Counted from the stretch's first letter, positions 45,383 to 57,168 are shown. The stretch is 64,000 nucleotides of DNA from Solanum dulcamara (GCF_947179165.1 NC_077241.1:27851746-27915745); one strand, 5' to 3'. The notes: a model not told the origin generated them from the sequence alone. Numbers and translations: made by a program.

Positions 45383-48010
45383 TATAAGGTACCAGGTATT
45401 TGAAGGTTAGAATGAATTATAATAGGGTAAAATAGATGTAAAATGGCTTTGGAGGATTTTTCAAACTCATTTTCTGCGACACAAATTTTTCAAGTAATGT
45501 GTAAAAAAAAGGGTCCGCGACCCTGGCGCTTCGCACCTCTGCTCCCATAGTGTAAAAATTCTTCCTTGTCCAAATATGGTCAAATTGACCTAGCATAGAA
45601 TAGTGTGCATAAAATGCATTTGAGGCATGCATTTTATATGTAAATGGTGTTGCTATGTGCCCCGTGCTTGATTTACCTACTTTGGAAGAAAATAAAATGA
45701 AATGGAACATCTCCACATCGCAATCTTGTTATGGATAGTTCAAATTTGTGCAAACATTTCCTGTTTTAAGAGAGGAAAACTTGGACATTTCCCTCAATAT
45801 GTGTAGGCAAGTTTTGATGATATTTGGGGTTATAATCCACCTTTTTCACTACCTAGAACCCTAGAATTCACCCTTTTTCCCCAAATCCCTCCTAAGAGAT
45901 TTCCTTTCAAGCTAAGGATTCAAGCTCCCCATTGAAGAACTAACATCAAGATTTTTTAAAGTGCATCAAGACTTTTCCAATTCTTCTTCAAGTTCTTCTC
46001 TAATGTATGTGGGTTTCTTCATCTATGGGTTTTTCCACCCACGGAGTCCCAAAACCCTTACCAACTAATTCCTTTGAATTCAAGTATTAGTTTTTTATGG
46101 GTATTTTTATTTTCTTCTTATTAACATGGAGCATGATTGAAATTGTGGTTATTGACTCAAATTGAATGAAATTTATTACTACTGATGAATGTCCTAATTT
46201 CCTATCTTGTGTTTATGATTTTTTCAAATGGGTATTGTCCAATCCATCTTAAATTGCTAGATTACGGTTCAAATTTTTTATATTATGTTCGAGTAAGCTA
46301 ATATTACTATCAATTGCATGAACTGTTGAATTTTAAGTAATTTCCTATCTCAAATATTATGAGTCTTTAAAATGAATAGTAGGTTATTTGAAGTATGTTT
46401 TGAATTCACTCAATTGATTATGTTTATGCATGATTCTATTGAAAGACATGTTTGAAACTTGAAATGAATAGAACCCATCTGTTTTCAATAAAGTTCGACT
46501 TGAAAGCTTTTGACTCCAAATAAATTTTATGAAAGTAATGTCTATGTTCAAAAGGGAGTCTTATGAAATCAAAAGAATGATTAAAATTATTTGAATGAAG
46601 AATTCTTTAAGCAATATGGATAATTCTTGCATACTTGAATCACTAAAGATTTTAAGGAGCTATTCTATTATTATGTTTTCATAAATAGTGGATGGGTATT
46701 AGATATGGCCCCTCCCATATGATGTTGACTTTATGTCTTATGGTTTGTCTAGTCTGTTGAGAGCTTACCTAGCATCGAGTAGACCTTGAGATAGGCACTC
46801 TCTCCCATAGTTGAGGTAAGAGACCCCTAGTAAGATCCTATTATCCTATATTTATGTGCCACTATAGGATAAAGGATCACCCATAGAAGAGGCTTGATTC
46901 CTTAGAAAGGGTAACCCGTAGTTGAGGATCGATCCACAAGTATCTTAGTGGATCAACTTAGTCATGATGGAATCTACATTAGCAAGTAGTCTCCCCTTCT
47001 TCCGGTGTAGGGGTAACATTAAGACTCCATGTTATAGCTCACATGGTTTATGTCATGTAACGGTCGCTCTCACAAAGGTACAAGGTCCCTCTCCCAATGT
47101 TTAAGATATTTAATTTGATGTCTACTATATCTATCACAAAATAAAGTATGTGGTCTCATAAAGGTAAAACGTCTCACAATGTTTAAGGTATTTCTTACTA
47201 TGACTACTAATATCACTCACATGTCCATGATCTCCGAAGGCTGAAAGTTTTCCTCATAAAGGTTTATGGTATATATTGTATTATGACTCATGAACCTTAA
47301 TATGATTGGATTCTCATTATGTCTCATGACGTTCTATAAGGAAAATGACTTCTTACATTGACTTTTGATTATCACTGTAGTGTTTAGGTTTTCACTTTAT
47401 TCCATTATGGTTTACAAATTACATTGAGGTTGTTCATGAATTACTATCATGTTTTAATGATTTACTTGGTATGTTTTCTAACTTAATCTATTGCATAATA
47501 TGATGTCATGTATTGCAATTCTCATATACTTAGTATATTGAACGGACTAATGCATACTCTTTTTTCTACATGATATCATGATGTAGGGACTGATGCTCCT
47601 CTTCTTCATCCTACACGTGGCTAGTTTGGATCGTTTGATGACTACTTTTGGTGAGTTCCCATATTTTAGAAATGATACCCCTTTTTTCTATCTAGCTTAT
47701 GCTATTTTGAGACCTTTAGAAATTTATTATGGTACTTCATTATCACTTTATTTAAGGGTGAGCTAGGGACGTGTCTTTTCCCCTACAAGTCTAACGGTAG
47801 AGGTATTGTTGGACGTCTATATGATGAACCTTGGTTATTATGGTTCTTGATATGATGAACTCCCATAGTCCCTCTTTCCCTTTTTATTTCCACTGTTATT
47901 AATGTCATTATCGATGGAAAGGCTAAATAAATTCTAAGAGGCTTGGATAACGTATCTTCAGGTTCCTTATTCTCCGTGTCACATCTAGGCCCTAGGATTG
48001 GGTCGTGACA
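45383..48010 (+). repeat. 3' LTR of D (full length)
   Basis: 2,628 bp, TATAAGGTACC to GGTCGTGACA, followed by the AGATC target copy. It includes the 560 bp missing from the left LTR (47160-47725). Near 45512 the GC-rich pair GGTCCGCGACC and GGCGCTTCGCACC are the mutated forms of U3 palindromes. Non-coding. Confidence 0.9.
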
Positions 48011-48280
48011 AGATCAATCCCAAAATTTGGAAATCACAAATATAGACCTACTATAAAATACTGATACAAATCCCAAAAGTGGCCCAAGGAAATAAAGACT
48101 ATCTCAAAAGCAAAAAACTAGTCAAATATGTATTGATGGAGACATAAAGATCCATGAAGCCAAATGCTCACTAACGCCTCAGAAGTAGACTGCAAGAGGC
48201 CTGAATTAGCACTGGTAATTAGTGTTTAGACTGACATTATAAAAATAGATGCACAATGTAGTATTAGTACCAAAACAACT
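48011..48280 (-). repeat. 5' LTR of H, continuation
   Basis: It begins with the right AGATC target copy (48011-48015) and continues the LTR interrupted at 34929. It stops at 48280 where F starts with TGTCACGACCC. No gene. Confidence 0.65.
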
Positions 48281-49927
48281 GTCACGACCCAACCCCGCGG
48301 GCCATGATGGGTGACCGAACTGAACACTCATGTGTACCCCTGCTAACTATAAGTAAACCTGTCCCCTACTTGAGTTATAATGTATCGACAGACAACATAA
48401 GGCAATACAAAGTATAACCCAATAAGGCTATCATAACATGTAGGGTCGTTCCATAATAAACACACGCGCAAGCCGATAAGGCTGCCACGATAAAGAAAAC
48501 AACCCAAAATATAAGACATATAGGAAGAAATGTACACATATACATATACAACCCACATGCATGTCTATAGACCTCTAAGAGTAAGAATAGTAACATAAGA
48601 CGGGACAGGTCCCCCACCATACCCGCGAATAAATAAATATATACATTAAGGGTTAGTACCAAAATCTAGGCTCTAGCACAATGAAGCGCCTCTGAACTTC
48701 TGAGTAGGACTCCTACACTGACGGATCCCCAAAGTGTGTATTTGTACCTGCAAGCATGAAATGCATCCCCCCAAAGAACGGGGGTCAGTATGATATGTGT
48801 ACTGAGTATGTAAAGCATAAAATACCACAAGGAACGCACAATTGATGTAGGGATGTAGAGAACAAGTATAACAATTAATCAATCACTGTACCTGCATCTT
48901 GTAAAATGACGTTATGTATCTCAGTTTCATATTTTATACCTGGCCTATTGTGGGACTCAGTGTTATAAATGTATCATTATGTGATCATATACGTATATAT
49001 ACCGTACCCATACCTTTATGGGACCCGGTCAATAATAATTTCATCTTACCATTGTATATATATATCATACCCGGCCTTTTATAGGACTCGGTCATACTTG
49101 GCCCTTTATGGGACTCGGTCATACCCAACCCTTTATGGAACTCGGTGAATACTTATATCATGTTATATCATACTCGGCCCTTTATGGGACTCAATCGTAC
49201 CCAACCCTCTTGTGAGGGACTCGGTGGAAGATATATTACAGTATATATGAGTAGAGTAGTGAGTTACCATATGCAATTTAAATCTTTACCAGAGACTCGA
49301 CCATGTACGAAGATTAAGCTGTCATCTGAGGACCAGAGTAGTGGGGTAGCCATCTCGAGTGCCCTATAAATTCCATTAGGGCCTATATTACTTAGAATCT
49401 CGGGGACCCTAGACATGCACTAAAGCAATACTGACAGTTCATAGAACTAGGGATACCCGTCATCATATAGTCCTTAGGACTAGGAGCTTATGCATCCAGT
49501 ACTTCTCAGCATATAGAGTTCAAGGAAAGTAGTTTAATTTACTACAAGAGTTTGACATTCAGAAGTGAATAAGAGATATGAATTACCTTTAGGACTTAAG
49601 AGTGGAGTTACCCCAGAGCTCATATCACCTTTTATTTACATCTAGGACATGCCAAAGGAAGAGGAAGAATAAGCTTTACATACTCTCTACTTTCCCTCAT
49701 GAAATCATCATATGCATATATCGTACCCGTCCCATCATGGGCTCGGTATCATAACTTTCTTATGCATTACCATATCACCATATAATGTACCCGGACCATG
49801 ATGGGGATCGGTGACTAATTATAGCATAATATCATCATACTTATGTCGACAACATACCAAGAGGAAAGAAAGGTAGCTCTATTTACTCATGCCAAAGACA
49901 TGCCAAGAGAAAGGATATTGTAGGATG
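48281..49927 (-). repeat. Partial LTR of F
   Basis: It matches the G LTR (54143 onward): CCCCTGC near 48338, AGACCTCTAAGAGTAAGAA, GGCGGATCCCC-like and GGGGGTCAGTATGA blocks. The part 49015-49225 is a minisatellite-like array of a CCCGGCCCTTTATGGGACTCGGT unit. The U3 part with the promoter is missing. Confidence 0.8.
49015..49225 (-). repeat. Array of CCCGGCCC-TTTAT-GGGACTCGGT units in F LTR
   Basis: Six degenerate units of about 23-27 bp with variable AT-rich spacers; two more follow near 49727 and 49788. Each unit is itself a weak hairpin (CCC/GGG arms). G has only two or three such units. Confidence 0.7.
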
Positions 49928-50990
49928 AATATTGTAGGAGCATTAGTCAAACCAAAGGATATAACAAGGAACTCATAATGATCATAATGGGTTATTAATG
50001 ATGTCTTTGGGATATAACTTTCTCTCACATTCAACTAATGATAGTCAAATCTGAGGTCTGTCTAAGAGCAACAAGTGGCACTCTGAAGTTTGTCAAATAG
50101 GTCATCTAATTTAGGAAGAAGATACTTATTCTTTATGGTGACCTCATTCAACTAGCGATAGTCAATACATATTCTAACTGAATCATCTTTCTTTCACATG
50201 AAAAATATAGCAGCACCTGAGATTGGACACTCGGTCTGATGAAAACCTTATCAAGGAGATGTTTCAACAACTCTTTTAATTCTTTCAACTCGAGTGGAGT
50301 GATTCTAAATGGTAGAATAGAGATAGGTTTAGTATATGGAAGGAAATATATCCTAATGTCTATCTCCCTGTCGAGAAGGATTCTAGGAAAATCATTGGGG
50401 AGACTTTTGGGAACTCATTCACAACAGAAACTAACTGAAGGGGTGGTATCTCAAGACTAGAGTCTCTAACACAAACTATCTGATAAATACACCATTTGGA
50501 AATTAACTTTTCTCTAACACAAACTATCTGATAAATACACCCTTTGGAAATTAACTTTCTAGCCTTAACGTATGTAATGAAATGACCCTTATTCACTACT
50601 GGACTATCCTTTCACTATAAGATTGGCTCTTTATAAAATTGAAACGTGTCTACTCAGGTTCTTTAATCGACTGAGGCATAACAAATATATACCCAATCCA
50701 TGCCTAGAATGATATCAAAATCCACCATATAACTCAATGAAGTAAGATGTTGTGTCTTTATGATGGATTGATATGATGTAATTTCTATACTCTTTTTGCT
50801 AGAATAGACTCACCAAAAAGAGTAGAAATACTAAAAGTCTCTCGTAGTCATTCAAGATGAATCCCAAACTTTACGGCAATGTAAGGAGTCACAAAAACCA
50901 AATTTCACCTGGATCAGGTAAAACATAAGCATCTAATGAGAATTTTAACATACTAGTGAAGGCTTAATTGACTTACTATCAAGTCTATTA
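49928..50990 (-). pseudogene. RT N-terminal part, linker and protease of F
   Basis: Reverse strand, right to left: protease piece with MLKFSLDAYVLPDP (active site D-P) near 50940-50910, a VDFDIILGMDW-like segment near 50720-50690 (protease end), linker with a 16-codon tandem duplication (LISKGCIYQIVCVRE), VVNEFPKV, then RT (PLELKELKELLKHLL-like, IRYCQLNEVTIKNKYLLPKLDD-like, and the FGLTNA-equivalent at 49930). Stops and frameshifts are frequent. Inactive. Confidence 0.75.
50464..50559 (-). repeat. 48-bp in-frame tandem duplication in F pol linker
   Basis: 50464-50511 and 50512-50559 differ only at two positions. The unit is 16 codons, so the frame is kept. Other elements here have this segment once. 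Confidence 0.88.
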
Positions 50991-52094
50991 AGCCTCTACT
51001 AATAAAAGGTAGGCGCCGAGACAAGACCCATGGAAACCACAACAAAGAAATAATTGTGTACTACTACTAAAAGCATAAATGAAAAAGAGTCATCCGAGAG
51101 AAAGGAGGTCTCACTAAAGATTGATGAAGTGATGATATCAATGAAGCACATGTTGGTTAGGTACATATAATATACAGTATGTAATAAAATTGATGAAAGA
51201 ATAACTAACTGAATGTTCATGCTAAAACAAAACTAAAAGTAACTTGATTGAAACTAAGGAATACAAGTGAAATTAAAAAAACTAAAGGTTTACAATGAGA
51301 TATACAATAATAGCAAACACTAAAATAGTATACTTTACTTTTTTGGGGGGGAGACTCTCTAACCAACATCCACCGCTATGATCTTCGTGATGATACAATG
51401 TCTTTCCAATGTTGCTAGAGCCATCAAATACCTTGCCAGAGTAAAAGACAACTGAACTTATGGATCCATATCTAAGCCCTTGCTAGGGGATGGGTGAGGA
51501 ATCACCCAAACCAATGACACAATCCTATCTATACTAGTGGCGCAATTTATGGGGTTTTAATTATCTGAACTCTTACCCAAATCGATGTTCAATACTACTC
51601 CAAAAATATGCAATATTCTAATAATAATATCTGTATTGAATAAATACTCAAAAGTACTTCATTATAATAATATTTAATTTTCTTTTAACTAACTAAAACT
51701 ACTTTCTCATACTGATTATGCTTTTTGAAAACCTAGTCATGCTTTTACTGTGAAAAGAATATATTTGGAATGCTTAGTGTTCCCTTAAAACTCCTCTGAA
51801 ATAATAATTCAAATACTTGAAAATTTCTTTTATTATTAAATCAATGCATGAAAATACTTATGCAAAAATTTTCACAATTCGTAGTCAAGTAGGGTTCATG
51901 TGATAAAATAAGAATGAACAACATATCAAGAATCGGAAATACATGAAAAACTAACATCACAAGGATATTAATAAGAATTTAGTGATAAAGAATAAAGGCC
52001 AATTCAAAATTTATGTAACTTGGGTAAAAACCCTAGATTTAACTCTTACTGACTAGATTTATATGTAGAGCCTGAGGACGAACTTAGTCCATCA
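50991..52094. other. Unclassified AT-rich stretch
   Basis: No frame resembles a known protein. The reverse strand looks like LTR or untranslated sequence (AAACCCTA blocks near 52035, a long A/T-rich middle part, a G8 tract near 51343). It may be an older LTR piece or the flank of the LINE. No boundaries are visible. Confidence 0.35.
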
Positions 52095-53935
52095 CTATGA
52101 AGTGCCTTACATACTTGGATTTTCTTAAAGAATCTTGAAAAAGAAATAATATATTTTAAAAAAGGAAAGTTTCCTTTTGTATATCTGGGCTACCCCATTA
52201 CCCATGCTAGAATGAGGAAATCATATTATAATGAACTTATAAAGAAGGTGAAGGGGAGACTTCAGAATTGGAAGGGTAGATTACTATCTTATGAGGCTAA
52301 GGCAGTCCTAATTGATAACATATTATAGAGCATCCCTTTATATTTACTTTCTGTTGTTGTCCGTCCTAAGTTAATTATCTTTGAACCTCACATGATTTTT
52401 GATAGATTCCTACAGAGAAATAAAAAGGAGGGCAAGGTAAACATTAGGTTTCATGGGATAAAATGTGCTATCCTAGAGAAGAAGGATGTTTGGGTTGTAG
52501 ATCCCTATTTTATATTACTAAAGCCTTTTTTTGCTAAACTATAGTGGAGTTTCAGAACATCAAGATTCATGTGGAATAATTATATATGGAATAAGTACTG
52601 TAAGAAGATTAATCCTACAATAGTATAGTAAAAAAAAAGGAGGGGTTCCAAAATCTAGAAAAAGATTCTTGAGGCCACTAACTGTATTGAGTAGGAGATA
52701 TTGTGGGAGCCTACTGTAGGTTCTTCTAGCATATGATTTGCCAATAAGAATAAATTGGGCGCCTTATATCATATAGAGGATCTTGATTTTGTAATTGATA
52801 ATGAGATATGAGATATTGAAACTTTTATGATAGAAGAGACTTGAGATATACATAAGATGGTAGAAATTCTTTCTATTGAAATTGCACAATATGTTCAGGA
52901 TTATATTCTTATTAGTAAAGTAGCATCACCTTGGGATCTATCCTGGTGGATGTCTACTACAAGTGGAAAATCCACAGTAGCCAGTGCTTTCCATCTGCTT
53001 AAACAATTGAGTAAGAGAGTCCCCTTCAAGATTAGCTTTTTTCTATGGAGATTGTGGAAGTTTAAGCTTCCTATTGATGACATTCTTCAGAGGTGTGGTA
53101 TCAATCTTCTGTGAAGATGTAGATGTTTTGATTCACCAAAACCATAAAGTCCTTAACATCTCTTTATTGCTAGTGAGTTTTCTCAGAAGACATGGAAATA
53201 TTTTTCTATCAGTTCTGGTGTAGAGGGTCCTTTTGTGCAATGTCACCAAGCTATTCACAAATGGTGGAATGTTGAGAGTTCTAGTAGAATTAAATTAATT
53301 CTGCAAGCTATTCCTAAAATGGTGTGCTCGCAGATATGGAACAAAAGGAATAAGGTGAATCATGGAGGATATATGAATTGGAGGAGAGTGATATATGAGA
53401 TCTCTAGAGATATTCATTTCTTAACCATAGTCTTATACCCTTGGTTGAAGGAAATCCCATAAAAGTATCCCTTTTTGATCAATTTTCTTCAGAAGTACAA
53501 TCCCTTAAAAAGAGCTCTATCAATATGTTGGAAATTACCTAGTCAAGGTTGGTTTAAATGAAATTTGGATGGTGCTTCTAAGGAAAATCATTGTCCATGT
53601 TCTATTGCATATTGTATAAAAATGATGAAGGGGATTTACAAATTGCTTTATGTAGATGGATGCCAAATTCTACTTGCCTATTTGTTGAGACTATGGCTTT
53701 GAAGGAAGGATGTGAGATATGTGTGAAGAGACAATACCTACCAGTCATATTAGAAATGGATTCTTTAGATTTAATTAAAATAAAAAAGGGAGAATTTGAT
53801 TGACCTCAGAATATTGTGATATTTATAAGATGGGTTAGATTTCTTATGGGTCTAGGCCTCATAGAAATTCAACGCATATATAGAGAAGGCAACACTATTC
53901 CAAACTTGTTAACTAACTTATGCTTAAGGCGTAAA
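52095..53935 (+). pseudogene. L1-type LINE ORF2 C-terminal half (RT thumb, zf-RVT, RNase H)
   Basis: A non-LTR retrotransposon fragment. In order: RT end (FPFVYLGYPITHARMRKSYYNELIKK, RLQNWKGRLLS, AVLIDNIL, SIPLYLLS, 52165-52350), the following segment with FRTSRFMWNNYIWNKYCKK (52545-52605), zf-RVT (SWWMSTTSGKSTVASAF, FKISFFLWRLWKFKLPIDDIL, 52940-53110, then C-x-C), a linker (ICS-like IWNKRNKVNHGG), and RNase H with LDGAS (53568), ETMALKEGCEIC and EMDSLDL, ending REGN near 53885. The N-terminal endonuclease and RT core are missing, as with normal 5' truncation. Several stops. Confidence 0.87.
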
Positions 53936-54142
53936 TATATTAGACAAACAACAAGTTCCATACTTTAGAATCAAAAGATTAAATAAGAAGGCAATAGATT
54001 AAAAAGCAGACACTAGATTAATTGAGTCAAGAGATTATAGCTCAACTACTACAATAATGTACAGCAAAGGAGACAAGTAAGGTGTTAATCAACACACCAA
54101 CAACATATTGATACTAAGGGTGTTTGATATGAAGGAAAAATG
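53936..54142. other. Short non-coding gap between LINE and G
   Basis: AT-rich, including A-rich runs that may be the decayed LINE 3' untranslated region. No clear poly-A. It ends at the LTR of G. Confidence 0.4.
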
Positions 54143-57100
54143 TGTCACGACCCAACCCCGTAGGCCGTGACGGGTGCCTGAACCGGACACACACGCGTAC
54201 CCCTGCCACTTATACATAACTTGTCTCTTGTTTATACCCAAAACGCATCAATATGTACGAAAACATACCAGTCGACAAGGCTGTAGTACTATATATAGGG
54301 TCGTTCCATAACACACATATACGCAAGCCGACAAGGCTGCACAATACAGGGAACACCCTAAATCACAAGTCATATCAGTACAGCTGTACATACATATATA
54401 TAACTCAGATCCCACTCATATACAACTTATATACAACCTATATACGACTCATACACCACTCATATACATGCACAACCCACATACGTATCCATAGACCTCT
54501 AAGAGTAAGAAAAAAGTAACATAAGGTGGGACAGGGCCCCCACCATACCCATAACCAAACGAATATATACACCATGTTTAGTACCAAAATCAGGCTCCAG
54601 CACAATGGAGCACTTCTGGACTGCTGAGTGGGACTCCTATGCTGGCGGATCCCCAAACTGTGTACCTGTACCTACGGGCATGAACGCAGCCCCCCAGAGA
54701 AGGGGGTCAGTATGACATATGTACTGAGTATGTAAAACATAATATGGCACAACTGAACACATATCTGAAACAGTGAAGCAGGGGATAACATATCATACGA
54801 AAACTTATACCTGTACCCTGTGAAGTATCAAAGTATGCATATTCAAATTATATCGTATAGCCGGCCCTATCAGGGGTCCGGTGGATACCTCTGTAATATC
54901 ATCACAGCCCAATGCCATCACCACCTTATTACCACACATCATATATATATATACACGTATCCCGACCCTCTAGTGAGGGACTCGAGGAATAATGCAGTGA
55001 GTTACGCACGAGAATTAATCCTGGCCCGGGACTCAGGGAAAGATGGGTCGCAGTATACACGAGTAGATTAATGAGCAACTATATGCAATTTAAATCATTA
55101 TCGAAGACTCAACCGTAGAAGAAAATTAAGCTATTGTCTGAGAATCAGGATTGTAATGTAATCACCTTACATGTCCTTTAAATGCCATTAGGAGCTATAC
55201 TAGTTAGTGTTTCGGGGTCCTTAGACACGTACTAAGATAATTCTAACTGCTTAAGGACTCCAGAATACATGTTTTTATATAGTCCTTACAACTAGGAGAC
55301 CGTATATTCATTAAATCCTTAGTATAGGTAAGGCTCAAGGAAAGTAGCTTAACTATTATAAAAGTTCATTACCCAGAAGTGAATAAAAGACACTTAGAAA
55401 TGGAATTACTTCAGAGATCACATCATTGTTTACTTACCTCTACGACATGCCAAAAGAAGAGAAAGAATAGGCTTTACCTACCTCTTATGGGTTTCCCATA
55501 ATCGTGTCCACGTCGTTGTCCTCGAAACCTATTTAACATGGAAGTAAGTTAAGAACAACCTTATACTTTTCAGCAACTTAGACTACCTATGAGTATTCAT
55601 CGAGCTCGTCCCCTCGCTCACACCCTCGACTAGTTCCTTAACCAGTTAAGAAGTTAACGAAAATCGGACAGCACCTCCCCTATAACGTGCCCTATCCGAA
55701 TACACAACCATGTACTTAGAACCTGTAGGTAACCAACAATACAACCAGCAGCCCAAAAATATACATATTACGACAACATTACACAATATAAACCCTCAAC
55801 AATTCACTCAAAACTAAGATACCAAAACTAGAGTTTTTAATCTATCTTTCGCGAATTCTTTAATTGCAAAGTGGAGGGTCGTGTGGATGAAACCAGAATC
55901 CACCCATGACCTTAGAAACACACATTCCATCACCCTAACAACTCATCACACGACCAGCATTCACATACCACAAGCACGAGGCATTATTCGATTACAATTA
56001 ACTATAGCGATTCCAATTTCGCTTATTTCGAACGTCGAACTTTTGAAGCCTTTTCCCCAACTTACAGCAGATACAAAGGTGTATAATACACTCTATTTTA
56101 ACATCATAAACTTCAAATTAGAGGGGAAGAACTTACCTTTCCCGAAATTGGTTAAAACTAGCCGAAATTGTGCCTCGGAACTTCTTCAATGTGCTGAAAT
56201 TGAGCGGGCTGCTTGTGGTACTTCCTTGCTTCCCCGAATTGAATTTTTAGGTTATAAAACACTAATATACAACTTAGGGACACGTCAAATAATTAATTCA
56301 CGGAACGAAACCCGGAAGCTTACCCAACAAGGGTCAAATCCGTAACCTTCTCCCTTGCCCCTTTTCACGTTTTCTTTTGTTTTTTCCTTCCAAATTTCAG
56401 TTGCAACGCTAGAGTTTCAGTTCCATCAACGTCTTAAAACACATATATACGTATCCACGTACTTAATATACACCGTATATAATTAATTTATGGAAGAAAG
56501 TTGAGAAACTAACCTTTAATCTTCAAGAACCAAGGCTGCCTCTCTTTTCTCTCTTCTCACGTAATTTTCTAAGTGCAGCTGCTGTTTTTGGGATAAGTTA
56601 ATAGCTGAAACATTACATATTCATATATATATAAGGTGACACGTGTCAGTCCCTAAAGGTGACACGTGTTAGGCCATCATTGGGCCACCTCAACCATGCG
56701 GCCAATGGGGTGCTGCCACGTGGCAGCGGGGTCCACCTCCCCCAAGCAGGTGGGTCACCTACTTGACCCCAAGTAGGTGGGTCACCTGCTTGCTTTGGGA
56801 TGCCACGTGTCACTCTCCTATTGGCTGCCCCACGAAATTTTTTTCTCTTCCTCGTGGGTTCGTAATCTCGTCTTAGTTTAAGAGCCTATGTCATTCATGC
56901 TATGGAAGCTTGGTGTGTACTCAAATAGCTTTAGGTAAGTAAAACTTCTAAGTTAGAGGCGTACGTAAGCAAATCAAGTCTTACGACTCATCGCTTGGCT
57001 TCCAACTTCCTCCGACTTCTCTTGACCTTATCTCCAATCTTCCCTACTATGGGGTGTCACATTCTCCCTTCTTAGAATTATTTAATAGTGTCGTAACTTA

Positions 57101-57168
57101 GGTGGCTCACATGATAGCTTCTAAGTAGCTTTAGGAACCTTTCGAGTTCAAGAATATAGGGTGTAACA
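54143..57168 (-). repeat. 3' LTR of G (family II, full length)
   Basis: 3,026 bp; reverse strand TGTTACACCC to GGGTCGTGACA. It is the reference LTR for B, C and F. It includes a repeat-like region with CCGGCCCTATCAGGGGTCCGG (split by variants) near 54860 and CCCTCTAGTGAGGGACTCG near 54965. The 154-codon open frame at 55881-56345 is on the opposite strand to the element and is not conserved in other copies. Confidence 0.92.
56623..56809 (-). promoter_or_regulatory. Putative LTR promoter of G: four CACGTG boxes, compound palindrome, TATA
   Basis: Reverse strand order: CACGTG at 56809-56804; a 50-bp compound palindrome at 56792-56743; CACGTG at 56722-56717, 56668-56663 and 56645-56640; then a TATATATATA box at 56634-56623. 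CACGTG is the core of plant G-box/ABRE elements bound by bZIP and bHLH factors. Four in 170 bp immediately before a TATA box is far above chance in AT-rich DNA. The use of the promoter is inferred. Confidence 0.68.

Larger units (their letters stand above)
34930..48010 (+). mobile_element. Element D: family I Ty3/Gypsy lacking pol, with C nested in gag
   Basis: LTRs at 34930-37000 and 45383-48010, perfect AGATC target duplication outside, primer site and polypurine tract inside. Without C (37446-44272) the internal part is only about 1.55 kb: leader, gag and a 3' non-coding piece. Protease, RT and integrase are absent, so D would have needed proteins from relatives. It lies in the 5' LTR of H. 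Confidence 0.92.
27788..48280 (-). mobile_element. Element H: host Ty3/Gypsy element, split by I and D (reverse strand)
   Basis: Pieces on the reverse strand, right to left: LTR end (48280-48011 and 34929-34743), primer site, leader and gag start (34727-34146), [I], gag (30402-29190), protease, RT, integrase start (to 27788), then J. RNase H is deleted between RT and integrase. The 3' half (integrase core, 3' LTR) is missing because of J. All younger insertions in this part of the window lie in H, so it is the oldest layer. F adjoins its LTR at 48280/48281. Confidence 0.8.
48281..50990 (-). mobile_element. Element F: truncated family II Ty3/Gypsy (reverse strand)
   Basis: Forward strand: TGTCACGACCC is the reversed LTR end, about 1.65 kb of LTR follows, then at about 49928 a direct jump into reversed RT and protease. 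The order LTR-RT-protease fits one reversed element that lost its U3, integrase and RNase H. It might instead be two fragments joined, since the junction cannot be dated. gag and the 5' LTR are absent. Confidence 0.72.

Noticed and set aside
55881..56345. 154-codon open frame inside the G 3' LTR on the forward strand
   Set aside because: It runs against the element direction, has no recognisable domain, and B and C LTRs do not keep it open. Chance frame over promoter and leader DNA.
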